A DNA stretch of 64,000 nucleotides from Actinomycetospora callitridis. GTDB lineage: Bacteria > Actinomycetota > Actinomycetes > Mycobacteriales > Pseudonocardiaceae. A model generated the notes under the pieces. It searched no databases. It worked only from the letters and a program-made list of their open reading frames with translations, and had not been told where the DNA came from. Of the stretch, positions 25,847 to 33,562 are shown in pieces. The stretch's first letter is position 1. The number at the start of each line of letters is the position of its first letter. The stretch spans positions 186,001 through 250,000 of the forward strand of contig NZ_JAQZAK010000001.1 in NCBI RefSeq assembly GCF_028737265.1, written 5' to 3'. Made by a program: the position numbers and the translations under genes.

Positions 25847-26853
25847 GACCGCACCGCCGCGGCGTCGGCCACGCGGGCGATGGTCTGGGCCGGGCCGTCG
25901 GCGTCCCCGGGCTCGGCGCCGGGGGTCAGGGCGATCGGCAGGTCGACGCCGGCGTCTCGCAGGGCGGCGACGCGCGCGGCGACGTCGTCGCCGGTGCCGA
26001 GCGCGCACATCGCGGCCACGGCGTCGTCGTCGACCGCCCGCAGCGCCGCCTCGCGGTCGCCGCCCGCCCAGGCGTCGGCGGCGCGGTCGAGCCCGGAGAG
26101 GCTCGCGCGGAACGACGGCCGGTGCGTCGGCACCATCGCGTACTGCAGCACGAAGCGGCGCATCCGCTCGCGCGCCTCGTCGACGCGGTCGCCGGCGTAG
26201 GCCCAGAACGACGCGGCGATGCCGACCTCGTCGGGGTCGCGGCCGGCGTCGCGCGCGCCCTCGCGGACCAGGGCGATCTTCGGCCCGTACTCGTCGGGCG
26301 GGGTCCAGGTCAGGAACGCGACGTCGGCGATCGCGCCGGCGAGGCGCAGCATCCGCGGGTTCATCGCGGCGAGCACGATCGGGACGTCGACGGGACCCAG
26401 CCCCGCGCGGAAGCCGTGCGAGCGCACGTGCGCGCCGTCGACGTCCGTGCGCTCCCCGCGGAAGATCGTGCGCATCGTGGCGACGTACTCCTCGATCCGG
26501 GCGCGGGGGGCGTCGAACCCCAGGCCGTGCCACTGCTCGACGATGATCGGGCTGGAGGCACCCAGCCCGGCGAGCACCCGGCCGGGGGCGAGCGAGGCGA
26601 GCGTCGTGAAGCCCATGGCGGTGAGCACGGCGGTGCGGGGGTAGACGCCGACGATCCCGCTGCCGAGCCGGATGCGGGACGTGGACGCGGCGATCATCCC
26701 GAGCATGGAGAACACCTCGGGCCCGGCCACCTCGCCGACGAGGACGTCGGTGTAGCCGTGGTGCTCTGCGAGGCGGGCGAGGTCGAGGTACTGGCCTGCG
26801 GTGAGGCCCTCGTCGACCGGCAGGGTGACGCCGAGCCCGCGCAGCACGGTCAC
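25843..26853 (-). CDS. LLM class F420/flavin oxidoreductase
   Basis: A 336-residue luciferase-like barrel protein beginning VLRGLGVTLPVDEGLTAGQY, with SRIRLGSGIVGVYPRT and TLASLAPGRVLAGLGASS motifs typical of the F420-dependent subgroup. GTG 26853 overlaps the upstream NTF2-like stop by 4 bp, and its own stop overlaps the VOC gene. It is one of four LLM proteins in the ACCAAACG-controlled block, suggesting several hydride-transfer or monooxygenation steps. Confidence 0.87.
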   Translation of the reverse strand: MTVLRGLGVTLPVDEGLTAGQYLDLARLAEHHGYTDVLVGEVAGPEVFSMLGMIAASTSRIRLGSGIVGVYPRTAVLTAMGFTTLASLAPGRVLAGLGASSPIIVEQWHGLGFDAPRARIEEYVATMRTIFRGERTDVDGAHVRSHGFRAGLGPVDVPIVLAAMNPRMLRLAGAIADVAFLTWTPPDEYGPKIALVREGARDAGRDPDEVGIAASFWAYAGDRVDEARERMRRFVLQYAMVPTHRPSFRASLSGLDRAADAWAGGDREAALRAVDDDAVAAMCALGTGDDVAARVAALRDAGVDLPIALTPGAEPGDADGPAQTIARVADAAAVRS

Positions 26854-27227
26854 GTGGCACGCACCATGCGCCCGACCGCGGCCGTGTCGTACCAGGTGGA
26901 GAGGCGTGCGATCCGCGTCCCGTCGTCGGTGAGGTCGAAGACGTCCACGGCGTCGAACTCGACGGGGTCGCCCGCCGGGGTCCGGCCGCTGAAGTGGATC
27001 TCGACGAGGACGACGGTGCCCGCCACGACCACCCGGGTCGGCTCGTCGTGGTGCACGGGCAGCGCGGCGAGCACCTCCGGGAAGTGGTCGGCGATCTCCT
27101 CGCGCCCGGTCCGGGTCGGCGCCCCGACGCTGCGCAGCTCGGCGTCGGGGGCGAAGACGTCGCGGATCGTCGCCCAGTCCTCGTCGTTGACCGCGGCGAA
27201 GTAGCGCTCGACCGCCGGCGGCGTCAC
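26850..27227 (-). CDS. NTF2/SnoaL-like fold protein
   Basis: A 125-residue cone-fold protein: VERYFAAVNDEDWATIRDVFAPDAELRSVGAPTRTGREEI is the usual SnoaL-like opening, followed by a beta-sheet and the C-terminal ARLSTWYDTAAV. Family members are isomerases, hydratases, cyclases or scaffold proteins; no diagnostic catalytic dyad can be assigned. Both ends overlap neighbouring genes by GTGA, so it is translationally coupled to the two LLM genes. Confidence 0.85.
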   Translation of the reverse strand: MTPPAVERYFAAVNDEDWATIRDVFAPDAELRSVGAPTRTGREEIADHFPEVLAALPVHHDEPTRVVVAGTVVLVEIHFSGRTPAGDPVEFDAVDVFDLTDDGTRIARLSTWYDTAAVGRMVRAT

Positions 27228-28336
27228 GGGGCGAGCCTCTTGCGCAGCTCGGACATCGCGCCGAACGACCAGCGCGCCAGGCTCGGGTCGCCGAACGCGG
27301 TGATGTTCCACATGACGAGGTGGCGCAGGCCCTTCTCGACGTACTCCTCGACCTGCTCGGCGACCTCGTCGGGCGTGCCGCAGAACGCGTAGTGGCGCAC
27401 CACGGCGGGCGGGATCGCGTCGATGATCCGCAGGGACTCGGCCCGGTCGATCGCCGTGGGGATGAAGTCGTGGAAGCCGCTGCCGTCCGGGTAGGGACCC
27501 TCGACCCCGAGGTCGCGGAACACCTGCGCGGGCAGCAGCACGCACAGCGCCCGGACGAGCGGGGCCTCGGTGAGCCGCTGCACGGTCTCGGCGTCGGGAC
27601 CCATGAGGACGTAGCCGAGCATCCCCGGGGTGATCGCGTCGGCGTCGCGGCCGGCCTCGTCGGCGGACGTGCGGATCGTGCCCAGGGCGCTGCCGTAGTC
27701 GTCCGGCGAGAGCTTGGTGGGCAGCCAGCCGTCCGCCTTGCGCCCGGTCAGGCGCAGCATCCGCGGGCCGTGGGCGGCGGTCCAGATCTCCGGGGGCGTC
27801 CCGCCGTGGGGGCGCAGGCCGAGGACGGCCTTGTCGAGACGGTGGAACCGGCCCTCGAAGTCGACCGGGCCGTCGGCGTCCATGAGCAGGCGCATGACGT
27901 CGATGCCCTCGTCGAGGCGGGCGACGGGCTTGTCGAACGGCATCCCGTAGGGCGTCGCGTTGAGCTGCTCGCCGCTGCCGAGGCCGATGATCGCGCGGCC
28001 CTTCGTGACGTGGTCCAGCGTCAGCGCGGTCTGGGCGGCCATCGCGGGGTGGCGGCGGATGAGGTCGGTGACGCAGACCCCGACCTTGATCCGCTCGGTC
28101 GCCGCGCCGACCACGCCCATCATCACCGCGGGGTCGAAGTAGACGTGGGGGTTGGGCTGGAGGTCCGCCAGCGGCGTGAGGTCGGGCGTCCACATGGTGT
28201 CGGGGTGCCAGCCCATGAGGTGGTCGGGCCACCAGACGGCGTCGAAGCCCTCGTCCTCGCTGCGCTTCGCGAACTTCACCGCCGCCTCGGCCGGCGGCAT
28301 GATCTGCCCGGGGACGCCCAGTTCGAGCCTCGCCAT
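27224..28336 (-). CDS. LLM class F420-dependent oxidoreductase
   Basis: A 370-residue luciferase-like protein with ARLELGVPGQIMPPAEAAVKFAKRSEDEGFDAVWWPDHLMGW, ERIKVGVCVTDLIRRHPAMAAQTALTLDHVTKGRAIIGLGSGE split over the barrel, and KADGWLPTKLSP, features of F420-dependent reductases/dehydrogenases such as the glucose-6-phosphate dehydrogenase and phthiodiolone-reductase relatives. ATG 28336 shares one base with the stop of the FAD oxidoreductase (TGATG). Likely performs a hydride transfer on a carbonyl or secondary alcohol in the pathway. Confidence 0.86.
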   Translation of the reverse strand: MARLELGVPGQIMPPAEAAVKFAKRSEDEGFDAVWWPDHLMGWHPDTMWTPDLTPLADLQPNPHVYFDPAVMMGVVGAATERIKVGVCVTDLIRRHPAMAAQTALTLDHVTKGRAIIGLGSGEQLNATPYGMPFDKPVARLDEGIDVMRLLMDADGPVDFEGRFHRLDKAVLGLRPHGGTPPEIWTAAHGPRMLRLTGRKADGWLPTKLSPDDYGSALGTIRTSADEAGRDADAITPGMLGYVLMGPDAETVQRLTEAPLVRALCVLLPAQVFRDLGVEGPYPDGSGFHDFIPTAIDRAESLRIIDAIPPAVVRHYAFCGTPDEVAEQVEEYVEKGLRHLVMWNITAFGDPSLARWSFGAMSELRKRLAP

Positions 28337-29727
28337 CAGTAGCGCCACCCGTCACCGAAGGTCGACAGGCGCCGGCCGAGGTACTCCTCGACGACGGTGA
28401 CGGCGGCCCGCGCGGCGCGGTCGGTGCCGATGCCCCGGCTGCGGAAGGTCTCGCCGGCGAACCACAGGCCCTCGGTGCCCGGCGGGCGCCAGTGCGGCCG
28501 GTACATGCCCACGAGCCCGGGCTTCTGGATCACGCCGAAGCTCGGCTCGAAGACGAGGTGCCTGCGGCGCCAGACGGACTTCGCGAACCCCGGCCACATC
28601 TCGGTGACGTCGGCCTCGAACTGCTCCATCTGCTGCCGCAGCCAGGCGCGGTCGCGGCCCTTCTCGCCCGGGAAGATGCCGCCCATGACGTGCAGCTGCG
28701 TGCCCTCCGGCGAGCACGAGGGGTCCATCGCGGTCTGGTTGAACATGAAGCCGCTGAGCGCCGTGTTCGGCGTGCGCAGCCACGTCGAGAGCTCGCGCGG
28801 GTCGTACTGGTGGACGGGCTCCTCGGTGGCCAGGTAGAGCCCGAGCCACGAGATGCGGAACTGGTCCTGGGCCAGGAACTTGATCTGCGCGGCGTACCAG
28901 TCGGGGAGGTCGCCCTCGTCGACGACGTTGAGCACGTGCCACACGGGCAGGGTGCAGATCACGTGGTCGGCCTCGAGGATCTCCTCCTCGAAGAACTCGT
29001 TGGGCAGCACGCGCGGCTGCCGCGCGATCGCGACGCCCTTGACCTGGCGGTCCTCGATGACGACGCGCTCGACGGGGGTGGAGAGCCGCAGGTCGCCGCC
29101 GGCGGCCTTGAACGCGTCCGCGAGGTCGGCCCACATGCCGTCCCAGCCCTGGCCGGGCCAGCAGGAGTAGGCCGCCGTGCCCCGCTCGGCGAAGTGCATC
29201 TTGCGGACGAAGAGGTTGTCGCTGGCGGAGTGGTCCCACCAGTTGTCGGTCATGCACTCGAGGACGGTGATGAACTCGAAGAGGTCGACGACACCCTGGT
29301 CGTCGGTGTGCTGGTGCAGCCACTGGCGCAGCGGGCGGTCGTCCCACCGGTCGAGCTCGTCCCACTCGGTGTTCAGCAGCGCCTTGATGACCTTCTTCAG
29401 CTCGCCCTTGCTGCCCGAGTAGCGGTCCCGGATCGAGCCCCAGCGGTTGTTCTCGTGGTCCCAGACGGGCATCTCGGCGGAGACCTCGCCGTGCTGCAGC
29501 GTCTTGCCGACGTGCTCGAAGACCTTCGTCAGCCCCGAGCCCGGGTCCTCGATGAGGTGGCCGCCGACGTTGACGGTGAACCCCTCGTCGGGCACCGCCA
29601 TGCCGCGTCCGCCCAGGTACGGCGACCGTTCGAGCAGGCACACGCTCTTGCCCTCGACGGCGAGCAACGACGCCGCCGTCAGCCCCGCCGCACCGGCTCC
29701 GATGACCACGACGTCGTACTTCGCCAC
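28336..29727 (-). CDS. FAD-dependent phytoene-desaturase-like oxidoreductase
   Basis: A 463-residue flavoprotein with an N-terminal dinucleotide fold YDVVVIGAGAAGLTAASLLA (5-24), LLERSPYLGGRG, and a C-terminal GLWFAGETFRSRGIGTDRAARAA FAD-closing motif. This arrangement is shared by phytoene desaturases, retinol saturases and amine oxidases, enzymes acting on isoprenoid or amine substrates. First gene of the minus-strand operon; GGGAGG sits 7 nt before the GTG. Operator A lies 16 nt upstream of the start. Desaturation or saturation of an isoprenoid-like compound is a guess from the fold. Confidence 0.87.
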   Translation of the reverse strand: MAKYDVVVIGAGAAGLTAASLLAVEGKSVCLLERSPYLGGRGMAVPDEGFTVNVGGHLIEDPGSGLTKVFEHVGKTLQHGEVSAEMPVWDHENNRWGSIRDRYSGSKGELKKVIKALLNTEWDELDRWDDRPLRQWLHQHTDDQGVVDLFEFITVLECMTDNWWDHSASDNLFVRKMHFAERGTAAYSCWPGQGWDGMWADLADAFKAAGGDLRLSTPVERVVIEDRQVKGVAIARQPRVLPNEFFEEEILEADHVICTLPVWHVLNVVDEGDLPDWYAAQIKFLAQDQFRISWLGLYLATEEPVHQYDPRELSTWLRTPNTALSGFMFNQTAMDPSCSPEGTQLHVMGGIFPGEKGRDRAWLRQQMEQFEADVTEMWPGFAKSVWRRRHLVFEPSFGVIQKPGLVGMYRPHWRPPGTEGLWFAGETFRSRGIGTDRAARAAVTVVEEYLGRRLSTFGDGWRY

Positions 29728-29742
29728 GAGGGCCTCCCGTCT

Positions 29743-29760
29743 ACCAAACGACCGTTCGAG
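29743..29760. promoter_or_regulatory. Operator A of the ACCAAACG regulon (divergent promoter)
   Basis: ACCAAACGACCGTTCGAG. The left half is a perfect ACCAAACG; the right half keeps CGTT only. It lies between the minus-strand five-gene operon (start 29727) and the plus-strand LLM gene (29807), so one site could control both. Confidence 0.6.
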
Positions 29761-29806
29761 AGCGTGGCAAGGGCGCGGGGTCGGGGTCAAGCGGCATGAT
29801 GCCCCG

Positions 29807-30685
29807 GTGGCGACCACTCCCAAGTTCGGCTGGCTCTCCCCGGTGATCGGGAACAGGTGGAGCGACCACCGACCCATCGCCGCGGACCAGGACACCGAGA
29901 TCCTCCCGACGGCGCTGCCGCACTTCGACTCGCTGTGGATCGCCGACCACTTCTGGGGCTTCGACCAGAAGTCCGACCCGTTCCTCGAGGCGTGGACGAC
30001 GCTGACGTGGCTCGCGGCGCGCCACGAGGGCGTCGAGCTCTGCCACCACGTGCTCGGCGTCGGCTACCGCCACCCGCCGCTGCTGGCGAAGATGGCGGCG
30101 ACCCTGCAGTACCTCAGCGGCGGGCGTTTCGTGCTGGGCATCGGCGCCGGCTGGCGCGAGCCCGAGTACGAGGCCTACGGCTACGAGTTCCCCCGGCCCG
30201 CGGTGCGTTTCGCGCAGCTGGAGGAGGCGATCACGATCTGCCGGCGGATGTGGACCGAGATCGACCCGTCCTTCGAGGGCCGGCACTACCGCATCGAGGG
30301 CGCCGCGGCTCCGCCGCTGACCGACCCGCCGCCGCGCGTCTGCGTCGGCGCCGCCGGCGAGCAGATCGGGCTGCCCCTGGCCGGGCGGCTCGCCGACATG
30401 TGGAACGGCCCGTTCAAGGGGGAGCCGGAGGACTTCGTCCGCCGCTACGACATCGTCCGGCGCGCGGCGGAGGGCGCCGGCCGCGACCCGGACGCGATCG
30501 AGGTGTCGGTGACCCTCGAGCGCGCGCTGCCCGAGAGCGACGACGATTCCTCCCGGCTCGTGGAGGAGCTCGCCGCGAAGGTCGAGGTCGGCGTCGACCA
30601 CTTCGTCATGGACTTCGGCAACCCGGCCTCCACCGAGCCCGTGCTCCGCTTCGCCGAGCAGGTGATCGCGCCGCTGCGGGGGTGA
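29807..30685 (+). CDS. LLM class flavin-dependent oxidoreductase
   Basis: A 292-residue luciferase-like protein: FDSLWIADHFWGFDQKSDP, LAARHEGVELCHHVLGVGYRHPPLLAKM and LSGGRFVLGIGAGWREPEYEAYG are strongly typical. It contains CVGAAGEQIGLPLAG as the phosphate/flavin contact region. GTG 29807 is the only start that keeps the barrel intact; the two nearby ATGs are out of frame. Single gene on the plus side of operator A, followed by a 72-bp palindromic repeat. Confidence 0.86.
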   Translation: MATTPKFGWLSPVIGNRWSDHRPIAADQDTEILPTALPHFDSLWIADHFWGFDQKSDPFLEAWTTLTWLAARHEGVELCHHVLGVGYRHPPLLAKMAATLQYLSGGRFVLGIGAGWREPEYEAYGYEFPRPAVRFAQLEEAITICRRMWTEIDPSFEGRHYRIEGAAAPPLTDPPPRVCVGAAGEQIGLPLAGRLADMWNGPFKGEPEDFVRRYDIVRRAAEGAGRDPDAIEVSVTLERALPESDDDSSRLVEELAAKVEVGVDHFVMDFGNPASTEPVLRFAEQVIAPLRG

Positions 30686-30725
30686 CCGCGCCGACGGGCC
30701 GCTCGCCCTCCCGCGCCCCCTGCCC

Positions 30726-30797
30726 GTGATCACCAGGCGGAAAGACACCCGGAGCCGGCACCACGAGGTGCTTCTCGGTCTGGTGATCACGAGATGG
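30726..30797. repeat. 72-bp palindromic repeat, copy 1
   Basis: Outer arms GTGATCACCAG (30726-30736) and CTGGTGATCAC (30780-30790) are a perfect 11-bp inverted repeat; the inner sequence pairs imperfectly, so the element can fold into a long hairpin. Copy 2 at 31730-31801 has the same length and 24 of its first 26 bases in common. The two copies bracket the DUF559-type gene. Confidence 0.85.
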
Positions 30798-30842
30798 GCG
30801 ATTGGACGGAACCGTGGGCCCCCGGCGCCACTCCAACCCCGT

Positions 30843-31733
30843 GTGGACCTCGACATCCCCTTCCGCGGGTCGGCGGCGATCGGCGCCGGCCTCACCACCC
30901 GCCGGCGCCTGCGTGGCCCCGGCTTCCGCGAGCTCGGGCGGGACACGTACGTAGCCGCCGACGTGCCGGTCGACGACCGGATGCGGGTCCGCGCCGCAGC
31001 ACTCGAGGTGCCCGGCGCGGTCGTCGGCGGATGGTCGGCGCTCCTCGTGCACGGGGTGGACGCCGCCCCCGAGGGCGCCAGGCCGGTCGAGCTCGTCGTC
31101 GGCCCGCGGCATGTCCGACGCGCCCGCGCGGGCCTGCTCCTGAGGCAGGACGTGCTCGGCGAGCGCGAGGTGGGGTGCGTCGACGGTGTGCCGGTGACGT
31201 CACCGATACGGACCGCGGTGGACCTCGCGTCCCGCGCGGGCCACGTCGACGGGGTGATCGCCGTCGACGCGCTGGCGCACGCGTTCGGGTTCCACCCCGA
31301 CGAGCTGCTCGACCACCCGGTCCTGCGCGACAACCCGCGAGGTCGACGCCGGCTGGTGGCCGTGGTGGCGGACGCCGACGCGCGGGCGGAGTCGCCACCG
31401 GAGACCAGGATGCGTCTGATCCTGCGCGCCGCGCCCATCCCACAGCCGGTCCCGCAGCTCGTCGTGCACGACGACGCCGGGTGGTTCGTCGGGCGCGTCG
31501 ACTTCGGCTGGCGTGAATTGCTGACGGCCCTCGAGTACCAGGGCGACCACCACCGCACCGAGAAGAAGCAGTGGCGACGAGACGCCGTGCGGACCACCGA
31601 GCTGGCCGGGTGCGGATGGCTCGTGCTCCCGGTGACGGCCCACGACCTGTTCGTCGACCCACGCGGGTTCGTCCACCGGGTCCGCGTGGCCCTCGCGCGG
31701 CGTGCCCGCGAGCTCGCCGTCCCCTTCCCATGA
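30843..31733 (+). CDS. DUF559-type endonuclease-like protein with N-terminal helix-turn-helix
   Basis: A 296-residue protein. The N-terminus (RGSAAIGAGLTTRRRLRGPGFREL) looks like the AbiEi-type/HTH region seen in this actinobacterial family; the C-terminus (VGRVDFGWRELLTALEYQGDHH, then WRRDAVRTTELAGCGWLVLPVTAHDL) matches the DUF559/Vsr-like PD-(D/E)XK fold, with Asp in VDFGW and Glu in LEYQG as candidate metal ligands. Function of the family is unknown; a nuclease role is inferred from the fold. It interrupts a catabolic regulon and is bracketed by two 72-bp palindromic repeats, the second of which contains its stop codon. That suggests a mobile or selfish cassette. Confidence 0.78.
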   Translation: MDLDIPFRGSAAIGAGLTTRRRLRGPGFRELGRDTYVAADVPVDDRMRVRAAALEVPGAVVGGWSALLVHGVDAAPEGARPVELVVGPRHVRRARAGLLLRQDVLGEREVGCVDGVPVTSPIRTAVDLASRAGHVDGVIAVDALAHAFGFHPDELLDHPVLRDNPRGRRRLVAVVADADARAESPPETRMRLILRAAPIPQPVPQLVVHDDAGWFVGRVDFGWRELLTALEYQGDHHRTEKKQWRRDAVRTTELAGCGWLVLPVTAHDLFVDPRGFVHRVRVALARRARELAVPFP

Positions 31734-31801
31734 TCACCAGGCGGAAAGGCACCCGCGCGGGTCCCTCGACGGTCACTTTCGGTCTGCTGATCACCGGATG
31801 G
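31730..31801. repeat. 72-bp palindromic repeat, copy 2
   Basis: Same orientation and length as the copy at 30726. Arms TGATCACCAG (31731-31740) and CTGCTGATCA (31784-31793), with one mismatch; inner GCGGAAAGG pairs with CTTTCGGT. The TGA stop codon of the DUF559-type gene is the first TGA of the repeat. The middle 20 bases differ completely from copy 1, while the ends are conserved. Confidence 0.85.
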
Positions 31802-31831
31802 ACGACGTCGCCCGGGCCACCGGGATCGCCC

Positions 31832-31859
31832 TTGACCCGGAGGGGTGTGATGCTAGTCT
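31832..31859 (+). promoter_or_regulatory. Sigma-70-type promoter of the P450 operon
   Basis: TTGACC (31832-31837) and TAGTCT (31854-31859) are 16 bp apart, a good match to the primary-sigma consensus in a GC-rich genome. Transcription would start near 31866, directly before operator B, so repressor binding there would block initiation. Confidence 0.65.
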
Positions 31860-31869
31860 CTCGACGCGT

Positions 31870-31887
31870 ACCAAACGATCGGTAGAT
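31870..31887. promoter_or_regulatory. Operator B of the ACCAAACG regulon
   Basis: ACCAAACGATCGGTAGAT. Perfect left half-site; the right half is weak, but the inner TACC...GGTA dyad is intact. It sits at the predicted transcription start of the P450 operon, 37 nt before the ATG. Confidence 0.55.
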
Positions 31888-31923
31888 AGCGCGACATCGA
31901 CGTCTGCGCAGGTCGGGGGACCC

Positions 31924-33153
31924 ATGACGGCCACGCTCGAACCGCCGGACATCCTCTCGGCGGAGTTCGCCCGGGACCCGTACGCGGCGTACCGGTTGCT
32001 CCGCGACGAGTTCCCGCTCGTGTGGCACGACGCGATGCAGACATACGTGATCAGCCGCTACGACGACGTGCAGCGGGCGTTCAAGGAGCCCGTGTTCACG
32101 AGCGAGAACTACGCCTGGCAGCTCGAGCCGGTGCACGGGCGCACGATCCTGCAGATGGAGGGCCGCGAGCACTCCATGCACCGCGCGCTGGTGGCGCCGG
32201 CGTTCCGCGGGAAGGCGCTGCAGGAGCAGTTCGGGCCGACGATCCGGCGCAACTCGCGCGAGCTCGTGGACGCGTTCCGGAACGAGGGTCGGGTCGACCT
32301 CGTCGACGCCTTCGCGACGCGCTTCCCGATCAACGTCATCGTCGACATGCTCGGGCTCCCGCGCACCGACCACGCCCGCTTCCACGCCTGGTACACGTCG
32401 ATCATGGGGTTCCTCGGGAACCTCGCCGGCGACGAGGCCGTGGCCGCGGAGGGTCTGCGGACCAAGGACGAGTTCGAGCAGTACATGATCCCGGCGATCC
32501 GGGAGCGTCGCGCGAACCCCGGCGACGACCTGCTCTCCACGCTCTGCGCGGCCGAGATCGACGGCGAGTCGATGACCGACGAGGAGATCAAGGCGTTCTG
32601 CAGCCTGCTACTGACCGCGGGCGGCGAGACCACCGACAAGGCCGTCACGAGCCTGGTGGCCAACCTCGTCGCCCATCCCGAGCAGCTCGAGGCGGTGCGC
32701 GCCGACCGGTCGCTGATCCCCGCCGCGTTCGCCGAGACGCTGCGCTGGTCGCCACCGGTGCACATGATCATGCGGCAGCCCGCGGAGGACGTGGCGCTCT
32801 CGGGCGGGATCGTCGAGGCGGGCCGGACGGTCACGTGCCTCATCGGCGCCGCCAACCGCGACGATCGCCGCTTCGACCGGCCCGAGGTGTTCGACGTCCT
32901 GCGCGCGGACCTCGACGGGTCGCGCGCATTCTCCGCCGCGGCCGACCACCTCGCCTTCTGCCTCGGACGGCACTTCTGCGTCGGGGCGCTGCTGTCGCTG
33001 TTCGAGATCGAGGTCGGGGTCAACGACCTCCTCGACGCGATGACCGACATCCGCTTCGCCGACGGCGCCCCGCCGCCGGAGTCCGGGGTGTTCACCCGAG
33101 CCCCGAGCAGCCTGCACCTCCAGTTCACGCCCGCAGCGGAGGAACGACCATGA
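31924..33153 (+). CDS. Cytochrome P450
   Basis: A 409-residue soluble bacterial P450. I-helix AGGETTDK (232-239) with the acid/Thr pair for oxygen activation, ExxR at Glu271-Arg274, and heme loop FCLGRHFCVG with the thiolate Cys352. It should hydroxylate a hydrophobic substrate using ferredoxin-derived electrons; no ferredoxin or reductase gene is seen in the cluster. First gene of an eight-gene operon (31924-39540), with a good promoter and operator B upstream. Its stop overlaps the NTF2-like gene (ATGA). Confidence 0.95.
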   Translation: MTATLEPPDILSAEFARDPYAAYRLLRDEFPLVWHDAMQTYVISRYDDVQRAFKEPVFTSENYAWQLEPVHGRTILQMEGREHSMHRALVAPAFRGKALQEQFGPTIRRNSRELVDAFRNEGRVDLVDAFATRFPINVIVDMLGLPRTDHARFHAWYTSIMGFLGNLAGDEAVAAEGLRTKDEFEQYMIPAIRERRANPGDDLLSTLCAAEIDGESMTDEEIKAFCSLLLTAGGETTDKAVTSLVANLVAHPEQLEAVRADRSLIPAAFAETLRWSPPVHMIMRQPAEDVALSGGIVEAGRTVTCLIGAANRDDRRFDRPEVFDVLRADLDGSRAFSAAADHLAFCLGRHFCVGALLSLFEIEVGVNDLLDAMTDIRFADGAPPPESGVFTRAPSSLHLQFTPAAEERP

Positions 33154-33560
33154 CCGCACGCCCCCACATCGAGAACCTCCTCGGCAAGGCCTCCTGGGGC
33201 TACGACGAGGCCGACCCCGACCTCATCGCGTCCTGCTTCACCGAGGACGCCCGCATGAGCCTGCGCATCGGGCGCGACGGCGACCTGGTCGGCCCGTTCG
33301 AGGGCCGGGCGGCGATCCGATCGCTGCACGCCGACTCGATGGCCGCGCAGACCGACCAGCGCCGGCACAACCTGTCGAACCTCTGGTTCGAGAAGGACAC
33401 CGACGACGAGGCCATCACGGTCACCAACCTGACGCTGCTCTCGATCGAGGACGGCGCGATCCGGGTGCTCTCCAGCGGCTGGTACCGCGACCAGCTCGTC
33501 CACCGGGACGGCGCCTGGTTCATCGCCGACCGCTACGTCTACCTCGACCTCCCCTACTGA
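33150..33560 (+). CDS. NTF2/SnoaL-like fold protein
   Basis: A 136-residue cone-fold protein opening RPHIENLLGKASWGYDEADPDLIASCFTEDARMSL and ending WFIADRYVYLDLPY, the SnoaL_4-like pattern also seen in ring-hydroxylating dioxygenase small subunits. Role uncertain: isomerase, dehydratase or binding protein. The ATG overlaps the P450 stop (ATGA), so it is made in step with the P450 and may handle its product. Confidence 0.85.
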   Translation: MTARPHIENLLGKASWGYDEADPDLIASCFTEDARMSLRIGRDGDLVGPFEGRAAIRSLHADSMAAQTDQRRHNLSNLWFEKDTDDEAITVTNLTLLSIEDGAIRVLSSGWYRDQLVHRDGAWFIADRYVYLDLPY

Positions 33561-33562
33561 CC

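Noticed and set aside
29807..30685. Alternative ATG starts at 29796 and 29799 for the LLM gene
   Set aside because: Both are out of frame with the conserved barrel; GTG 29807 is in frame.
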